Source: Pachyseris speciosa (taxonomy: Eukaryota > Cnidaria > Anthozoa > Scleractinia > Pachyseridae). Taken from it: a stretch of DNA of 64,000 bases. Shown here in pieces: positions 57,674-64,000 of this stretch (position 1 is the stretch's first letter; each line of letters opens with the position of its first letter). Made by a program: the position numbers and the translations under genes. The DNA is taken from contig JAEMWC010000216.1 of assembly GCA_016490735.1 (NCBI GenBank), forward strand, positions 600,001-664,000. Direction: 5' to 3'. Below the pieces are notes generated by a model. That model ran no database searches and was not told where the DNA came from. It saw only the letters and a list, made by a program, of their open reading frames with translations.

Positions 57674-57936
57674 CAAGAGAAAATATAGAAGGCTAGAGAG
57701 TACATCCGCCATACACGCCTTATTTCAGGTGTAATTCGTCTCAGGTTATTTTTAGCTTCCGCGAAAAAGGATGCCCACGCACGTGTATTTTCATCTCTGT
57801 ATGTGATTGGCTATTACCCACCCACGTGAAATTTCCGAAGCTGGCAAGTGATCTAAAAATAACCTGAGACGAATTATACTCCCAAAATGAGGCGTGTATG
57901 ACGGATGTACTCTCCAGCCTCCTTTATTTTCTCTTG
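57674..57936. mobile_element. palindromic MITE
   Basis: Left caagagaaaatatagaaggc, then agagagtacatccg and atacacgcc; the right end is the inverse, with ggcgtgtat, cggatgtactct and ttattttctcttg. The inner arms around aattcgtctcaggttatttt also pair. No coding sequence. Confidence 0.7.
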
Positions 57937-58061
57937 GTCGAATCGATGACAAGGAAAACAATTCATAAAGTCAAGTATTTTGGCGCTTTAACCTGGGAAA
58001 CGGCTTCTAGTACAGAGTAAATGCAGTTACCAAAAGCTTTTATAACAGTATTAAGTTTGTA

Positions 58062-58217
58062 AATGATATATGAAATAATCATACATGAACTGCGGAAATG
58101 AAATCAAATGAAGAATGATCCTCGCAGTTGTTAACGCAATTTATGCAACTGCGAAGAGAAGCCTGAAAAAAATTCAGGACTTCAACGGGGTTTGAACCCA
58201 CAATTGACCTGCTCCCG

Positions 58218-58251
<34 letters not shown>

Positions 58252-58380
58252 ATCGCACCGGTAATCGCGAGGTCACGGATTCAAACCGCGTTGAGGTCCT
58301 AAATTTTTTTTCCAGGCTTCTTTCCGCAATTGCATAAATTGCGTTCACAACTGGGAGGATCATTCTACATTTGATTTGAG
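58062..58380. mobile_element. foldback element carrying a tRNA-like gene
   Basis: Arms (gaagaatgatcctcgcagtt, cgcaatttatgcaactgcg, gaagcctgaaaaaaattcag) pair with inverted copies on the right, as in the tRNA-less copy at 23,865. Between them lie an inverted 3' tRNA fragment (ggacttcaacggggtttgaa) and a full tRNA-like sequence on the plus strand. Arm words such as tgatc.tcgcagttgt.aac also match the array at 5,436-6,596, so all three belong to one superfamily. Confidence 0.75.
58226..58298 (+). tRNA. tRNA-Thr(GGT)-like gene or pseudogene
   Basis: 73 nt. Acceptor GGCTTCA/TGAGGTC has seven pairs including wobbles. The A box (tagctcagttgg) is intact; the B box (ggattcaaacc) is near consensus. 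The anticodon arm tcgcaccggtaatcgcga has GGT in the loop, but the loop is one base too long for a standard fold. A run of eight T begins five bases after the 3' end. Probably a mobile-element tRNA rather than a translation tRNA. Confidence 0.5.
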
Positions 58381-58740
58381 TATTAAGTTTAGGAATCTTC
58401 GTCTGAGCTGAAAAATAATTTTCTTTTCTTCTGAACGAAGGTTTTCAGTTTCAGTTTTTGTCTCCCTTCACCTTTTTCTGGAAACTTCTGGATTGTTGTT
58501 ATGTAAATCCGAAGTATTTCTGTCGGAAATGAACAATATAAGTTTTCTATTCCTCGGTAATGCCAAACAGAAAAGAAAGTAGATTATTTTATCCAGAAAC
58601 TCCCTGTTACCCCAAAGTGGCTGTTATTTTCTAACTACTTCGTTTTGTGTCTCAGGACTTTAACTAACCCTCCGAAAGTTATGTTTTAACTACAAATGTT
58701 TCTAACTCATATCCTCAAAGCTAGACTAGATGAGGCAATC
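58381..58740. other. 3' flank of the TLDc gene, no feature recognised
   Basis: Expected 3' UTR side of the minus-strand gene. I see no certain polyadenylation signal. Confidence 0.35.
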
Positions 58741-58744
58741 TGTT

Positions 58745-59082
58745 TTAATCGGATTCGTAGAATACTTCTATCTCGTCTGCTGTAAAGTTGTAGCTTCCTG
58801 CCAGGAATGTTTTAGAGAAGGGAGCTACGTAGTGGCTTCCTAGCGGTGGACTGTAACTGTAACCAAGGCTAGAAAAGGAGTCTGCCTCGGATGCAGCTTC
58901 ATTGCTGATGAACAAGTCATCTCCGCCTCCAAATGACGGCCCGTAATTATCAAAGTCCCTTATTCCGTAAATGTACGAAGGGTCATGCTCTCCGTACCTC
59001 GGCAGTTTTACTGGCTCCCAGCCTGGCTTGTTGACCAGTGAGAACAGGAAGGAACCGGTATCTGAATGCCAACCACTGGAAG
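58745..59082 (-). CDS. TLDc terminal exon with stop
   Basis: 338 bp ending in TAA at 58,747-58,745. It encodes the G-G-G-D-D-L core strand and ends ADEIEVFYESD, which is where TLDc domains normally stop (EVE.F-type ending). Confidence 0.88.
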
Positions 59083-62000
59083 CTGAAAACGAATAGAAAA
59101 TAGAGAAAAATAACGCTCACTTGTTTGCTTGCCATAAACTCAGTGGTTCGAGATTATGGAGTCAGAGGTTTCTAGTTTTGAATCACTGCAAATAACTGTA
59201 ACTGATCGGAACTCCTTCACGCCTATCCCTTTGGTATGGCCAATGATATACGCATGTTTCAAAACCATCGGGCAGAATGGCTACTGTTCTCGGGACATTT
59301 ACATACAGTTCAATAAACTTCCAGGACTGTCATATTACTCGTTATTATTCATAGACGCGCAAGAAACACGTATTTCATTGGTTGCTATGCATGCGCGGCA
59401 ATGATCGTTAGTATGGAGTAGGCGAGCAGTACAAACAATGGACACTGCCTGCTACTGTGTTCTCTTTTGTTTACCAAAATCACACATTTGCACGCAATAC
59501 CTTCAAACGAAACAAAAAAATGTAAGGTTTTCTAGTTTAATTATTTAATGCATACGTTTGGATTGATTTCGTTCAGAAAAGGAACATAACAAAATGTCCT
59601 TCTTTGATTATTTGCAATTAGAGGGACAGGGTAATAGCATGTTGCGATCGCGCAACCAAGAAAAAATACTCGTCCTCTTAAAGTATCAACTAACGTTAAC
59701 TCATCAACCACCTTTATGCGAGCGAGGAATTATAAGGGTAAATGCGCGTCCTGTATACCACAAAAATGCGGTATACAGGAAATGATTGTGGGATAATACA
59801 GTCGTTCGCGCGAGCGTAGAGAGCCCAAGGAAGCGACAAGTGAGAAAAAATAGCAACCGTTTTCTCATTTTGATTATGTTTTTGGATACTTTAGACTTTC
59901 AGTTTGTTTTCATGCGAATCTTAGCAGCGCGTTAATAATATTAATCATTTGTCAAAGCTGATTGTTAGCCATTGGTACATTTCGATCCGCCGGCAAACCT
60001 TTGTCGCATCGTTTAACATCATAAATACCCCATTGACCTTCAAATTGCAACCACACTCAGTGCTGTTAACATGGATAAGCGTTGTCGTCCACCACAGGGC
60101 TACTACAAGAGCTTTGACTGTAGCGTCGCAATTCCGCGCGCCGGGGCAATTCGATTTGCATAAATATTACCATAGAGCTTTGCTGCTTATTTTCTATTCG
60201 TGGTAACCATTGTTATACGGTAAGACAAAAGACTTGACTCTGAACGCGCGCGAATTTTAAACCTCGGTTTTTCAAGTGCAAAAGTCTACAACTTTCTGTG
60301 CTCGAATTTACACGAAAAAACTATCAATGTTTGCGAGAGACATGTATCTTCGATAATCCGTTCTTTGCTGCTCATTTCGAAAAAAAATTCTGTCTTGAAT
60401 TTCAATGGTGTGTTAAACCCATACTAGAAATGCCAAAAAAGCAGACTTTTCTAAGCAAAATGTCTACAGGTTGTTCTGGTTGGATTTTCTTAGTTTTTGC
60501 ATAACGTCGTAAATTAGCCCTTAAACTACAAAAATCCACTGTTTCATCTGAAGAAAGTAGCCTATGAGTATTTCAAAATGACGATTTTAGTGAGTGCACT
60601 TCGCCGAATTCAACCCTTTTCTCTTTAATTTAAGGAGCGTTCATGCTTGAGTGGCCCGCAACGGTAGGTCGTTGCGTTCGCAGAATGTAGTTCTAATCCA
60701 GACTGAATTGAGATTTTTGGGACGACCGAGCTGCCCCTGCAATCTGCAAGCAATCTGCGGGGGCCAACACGAATGACATGATCGCCAAGCATGTGCATGG
60801 CGGTGAAGGACTTGGAAGCTAGTTTTCAGGGCTACCCCAACTCAACAGCTTTCAAAATGGCGGCCGTCCGCGAGGAAGACGAAAGTGATGTGCAAAATGT
60901 CTTAAATGTGCTGCTACAGCCTGGAAATGGCGAAAGTAAAAATGGCGGTGATACGATACAAATACAATGAGTGGACAATTAATCAAGTAAAAGAGGAATT
61001 AAATTGACGAAATCTTTCGAAAACAAGACGTGTTTGATCGAGTTGTTGAACACTATGAAATTGGGGTTCTTTGTGGCGAGGAGTGGCGATTGAAGTGGAT
61101 GATCTGTCACCTCTCAAGAAATGACCTCGACTGAAATTTTGTGATATCAGGATAAAGAAATGTCTGAGAAATATTTTGTACACTTTGTTATGCCACGGAT
61201 CGGCCATTTCGTCACTGCCATCTAACATCTTGGGCCAAGAAATGGTACATGTACTTTGAGCCAAGCAAGTGCAAGATAATGCGCATAACTCGTAAAACCA
61301 CCCACAAGATCACTTATCAATACACTATGAAACACACGAATCTGGAATCTGCCCAGCACAAGAAATATCTCGGAGTAACGGTATCAGATGACCTTAGATG
61401 GAACCCGGCGCCATGTAGCAGATATAACAGGCCGTGCCAACAAACTACTCGGACTCCTTAGACGGAACCTTTCAACATGCGACAGAAGAGTAAAAGAAGC
61501 AGCCTACCTTGGCCTAATAAGACCCTTGCTCGAGTATGCGAGCCAAGCATGGGATCCATACACGGATAACCTCTCAAACGAGATCGAAAAGATACAGAGG
61601 CGTGCTGCGCGCTTCGTAACACAAGTCACTTCCGATCAGACTGTCTTCTCAAAAAGGGTTTAGATAACAACGCAATCCTACCCCTGGATGAATAATCAAA
61701 GCCGGCCAGAAAGACAAGACATATGCACAATAGATATTACTCCACAACTTACGCTCGCACTAACACATTCAAATTCAGTTTTTTGCCACGCAAAATTTGA
61801 GACTGGAATAATCTACCACATAATGTTGTCGAAATTGCGGACGACGCTAAGTTCCGCAAATTATTGTTATTTACGGTTCTCTAAGAATCCGCTGACCGAG
61901 ATGTATATAATATCATTCATTTGAACGAGGTAACATCAAAATAAATAAGTGAAGTGAAGATCCGAAGGGACATACCATGTTGGATCGGAACAAGTCCTGA

Positions 62001-62837
62001 GGAGCTGAAGGAATTTGTAGGGATTACTGTCTGGATGAAGCTCAAACAATTGCCGATTTGTACAATAATTTGTTTGTTGCTGCTACAACTATTTTCAGAA
62101 ACCATGTTTTAATATTGTGTTGGTCAAAGTTGATATTTTTTAGGCTTTCCAAGATGCCGTAAATGTGCTTTTAGTGTTCAAAGATCATCGTGGACCACAT
62201 GGCCCTCCATATGGTGGTGTTATGGTTAACATACCAAGCCTACCAATACTCGATTGCACTCTCTAATCTACGATTACTACTAGTTGTTATGCGTAAATGT
62301 CCGGCCATTCTGCCCGATGATTTCCGGATAAATGTAAAAATGAAATATTTAAGACGAAGTTCATTATGTTTATTTATTTATTTATTTATTTTTCAGAGAG
62401 ATACACAGAGAAGTTTTCAAGACCCTATATAAGTCCTTTAAATGGCAAAGAGGACTTCTAACAATTGACTGTAAAAAAACGCAGGTCTTTAAATTGTATA
62501 TATCGGTAAATTAAAATATAAAGCAACATAAATCAATATATTTTTAGGCGTTTCGATAAAAGATACATGAACTTAAACCACTCACTCCATGGTACACTTG
62601 CATAGCCTCCAAATATGTACTGGTCCACCTTGATTATGGTGACAGTTGATCCTTTGTAATTACACTTGGAGTGGAACGTTGAGGCAGCCCAGCCATCCTG
62701 ACTTGCTCGCCAGCAGAGTTTCCACTGAGTAGTACCAAGTTGCGTGGCCCCTTCTAACCACCCATATAACTTGTCCAGCTGTGCAGCATTATTCCCTACA
62801 ATGACGGAATCTTCTAATCCCTTGTTCGAGATAACAA
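58745..62837 (-). CDS. TLDc-domain protein, C-terminal two exons
   Basis: Minus-strand split gene. Exon n-1 (62,837-62,586) begins after TCTCTAG and ends at donor GTGAGT. The last exon (59,082-58,745) starts after TTTTCAG and ends in TAA. Both junctions are phase 1, and joining them gives a continuous TLDc domain: YGWLEGATQLGTTQWKLCWR, FHSKCNYKGSTVTIIKVDQY, IFGGYASVPW, GWHSDTGSFLFSLVNKPGWE, DPSYIYGIRDFDNYGPSFGG and GDDLFISNEAA. TLDc domains (as in TLDC1, OXR1 and NCOA7) are linked to oxidative-stress resistance and V-ATPase binding in intracellular proteins; the role of secreted cnidarian versions is unknown. Upstream exons lie beyond the right edge. Given the PAN-EGF gene on the same strand, the missing N-terminus may be of that type (inference). 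The intron holds a truncated LINE. Confidence 0.82.
59090..61235. other. intron of the TLDc gene, no exon recognised
   Basis: No exons seen on either strand. A segment near 60,850-60,960 begins caaaatggcggccgtccgcg and opens a short acidic frame that soon meets stops; it is probably repeat-derived. Confidence 0.4.
61240..61945 (+). pseudogene. 5'-truncated LINE reverse transcriptase remnant
   Basis: The plus strand gives MYFEPSKCKIMRITRKTTHK, HKKYLGVTVSDDLRWN, a frameshift near 61,410, then VADITGRANKLLGLLRRNLS and RPLLEYASQAWDPYTDNLSN with IQRRAARFV. The end of the protein follows in other frames (WNNLPHNVVEIADDAKFRKL). This is the C-terminal part after the catalytic centre of a non-LTR reverse transcriptase. 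Frameshifts and stops make it dead. It lies opposite in strand to the TLDc gene, inside its intron. Confidence 0.75.
62586..62837 (-). CDS. TLDc exon, N-terminal half
   Basis: 252 bp, phase 1 at both ends. It encodes VVISNKGLEDSVIVGNNAAQ, then the WKLCWRASQDGWAASTFHSK core. The conserved W-x-L-C-W-R-A and FH-x-KC motifs of TLDc are present. Confidence 0.85.
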
Positions 62838-64000
62838 CTAGAGAGGAGGAAATATATAAACTCATGGCATAAGTTACCATGCAGCTAAACAAATACATCA
62901 TAAATCCAGAAGAAAAATGCGTTTTCTAAAATGGCGTTTGCCGTGAACTCGCAAGGGTTAAAGAGCAAAATTTGAAGTATATTTTCTGGAAAGTGCTTGC
63001 GATCTACACGGTTTTACCTATTTAGTACTCTGGACAAGACAATTCCTGGATTGATGTTTTCATATGGTTAGTGGTTTCGTAAAAACTATCCATTCACCGC
63101 TTTTACAAGGATGTAAGAGCCGAAGGAGCGAGTTTGTAGTACATCCAAACAACGGCGCCATGTGCAAATTTGCAAAAAATTTTGCAAAATGAAGACACCA
63201 TTTCAGTTTATTCTGATGAACTTGGACATAGCTCACCAAACCTGGTCGGAAACAAAACACCTGAGGTATAAGTATGAGAAATATCCAGGTTATGCTTCAA
63301 GGATGGCTTCTATAAATTTCTCTGATGCGTCGCACAAAAAACTGGACCCGTTGACGAACAGAACAACAACAACAACAACGACAAAACCTAGAAAGGTGAT
63401 TCTTCTCATTTTTACAAAATATCGTATTTGTAAGTGTTGACAGTTTGAAGCTGGTGATTGATATTTTACATCGATTGCAGGTAAGAGAACATTTTCAACG
63501 TGTGTTATCATTAATTTTTTTTTCAAAGTGTCGATTGTCGTAAAGATTCTTAGTAGTGAATATTGCTGAAAATCTAAGCTGAAGTTGTTGTTTGTTCAGT
63601 TTCTTTTGAATAGGCTAGCCTATTTGCATATTAATTACAGACTAGTGACGTCGACATGTATTGAATACATTTTTTTCATTTCGTTTAAGGGAGTTTTAAG
63701 TGAAGTTCAAAACTTTTTTGGTATATGTTTCAGAGCGTTTTGCTATTACCTAAACATCAACATTTCGGAAAACTTGATCAGGGCTACAATTAATTTTTAA
63801 ACACTGTACCAGCAATGGTCTTTGTCGTTTTAAGACACTCAGAAATGAAAAGTTGAACTCCATTTGTATTTCAGTTCCAGTTTCGAAATTATAACTCCTT
63901 AATTACGCTGGGAGACGATTACTGCCGGTTTAGAAGGAGAATTTTATTAACTTTCCCTGTTTGCTGACAAGTCCATTGACCATATTTGTTAGTGTAGGTA
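62838..64000. other. upstream intron of the TLDc gene, no exon recognised
   Basis: I searched both strands for EGF, PAN or TLDc coding sequence and found none. A short (caa)n run lies at about 63,361-63,378. Confidence 0.4.

Overview
The window looks like nuclear DNA of an anthozoan cnidarian, most likely a stony coral. The main reasons are split genes with GT/AG introns, AT-rich intergenic DNA full of microsatellites and short inverted-repeat elements, and a host gene architecture (signal peptide, PAN/apple, EGF, and separately a TLDc domain) that I associate with expanded cnidarian secreted proteins. The species is not determinable from the sequence. Coding density is low, and most of the recognisable protein sequence belongs to mobile elements.

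Host genes. Two partial genes lie on the minus strand. The first (about 13.88 down to 5.08 kb, continuing off the left edge) has a signal-peptide exon, a PAN/apple exon and two intact EGF exons whose splice phases agree. A further EGF exon between them has been split by an insertion. The second (62.84 down to 58.75 kb, start off the right edge) is the two-exon TLDc C-terminus of a protein. Both may belong to one family of secreted PAN-EGF-TLDc proteins in tandem, which is inference. Two isolated candidate exons are noted at 20.2 kb (+) and 56.0 kb (-).

Mobile elements, left to right. 2.1-4.4 kb: foldback repeats and a pogo/Tigger-like MITE. 5.4-6.6 kb: three direct tandem copies plus one inverted copy of a palindromic unit carrying a tRNA-Thr-like gene. 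9.0-11.4 kb: decayed L1-like ORF1, Ty3/gypsy pol and the 3' end of a Penelope-like element (PLE) with a hammerhead-ribozyme core. 15.2-16.9 kb: a roughly 0.6-kb tandem triplication. 17.3-18.7 kb and 21.2-21.6 kb: TIR elements. 24.1-30.8 kb: two PLE copies head to head inside TA repeats, the plus copy interrupted by a 1.85-kb TIR element carrying a broken RecQ-like helicase and an unrelated Cys-rich protein. 33.3-39.1 kb: a decayed multi-exon gene of unknown, probably mobile, origin. 39.5-46.3 kb: a giant imperfect palindrome whose arms contain a 118-bp satellite. 47.2 kb: a hAT-like MITE. 49.8-54.1 kb: a nearly full-length two-ORF LINE of the L2/CR1 type with one frameshift. 55.0, 57.7 and 58.1 kb: further MITEs and a second tRNA-bearing foldback element. 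61.2-61.9 kb: a truncated LINE.

The most unusual signal is the family of palindromic mobile units that carry tRNA-like genes, each followed at once by a T-run that could stop RNA polymerase III. One array sits in an EGF exon between 14-bp target duplications. Two related copies lie at 23.9 and 58.1 kb; the first has lost its tRNA and the second carries a different tRNA-like core.
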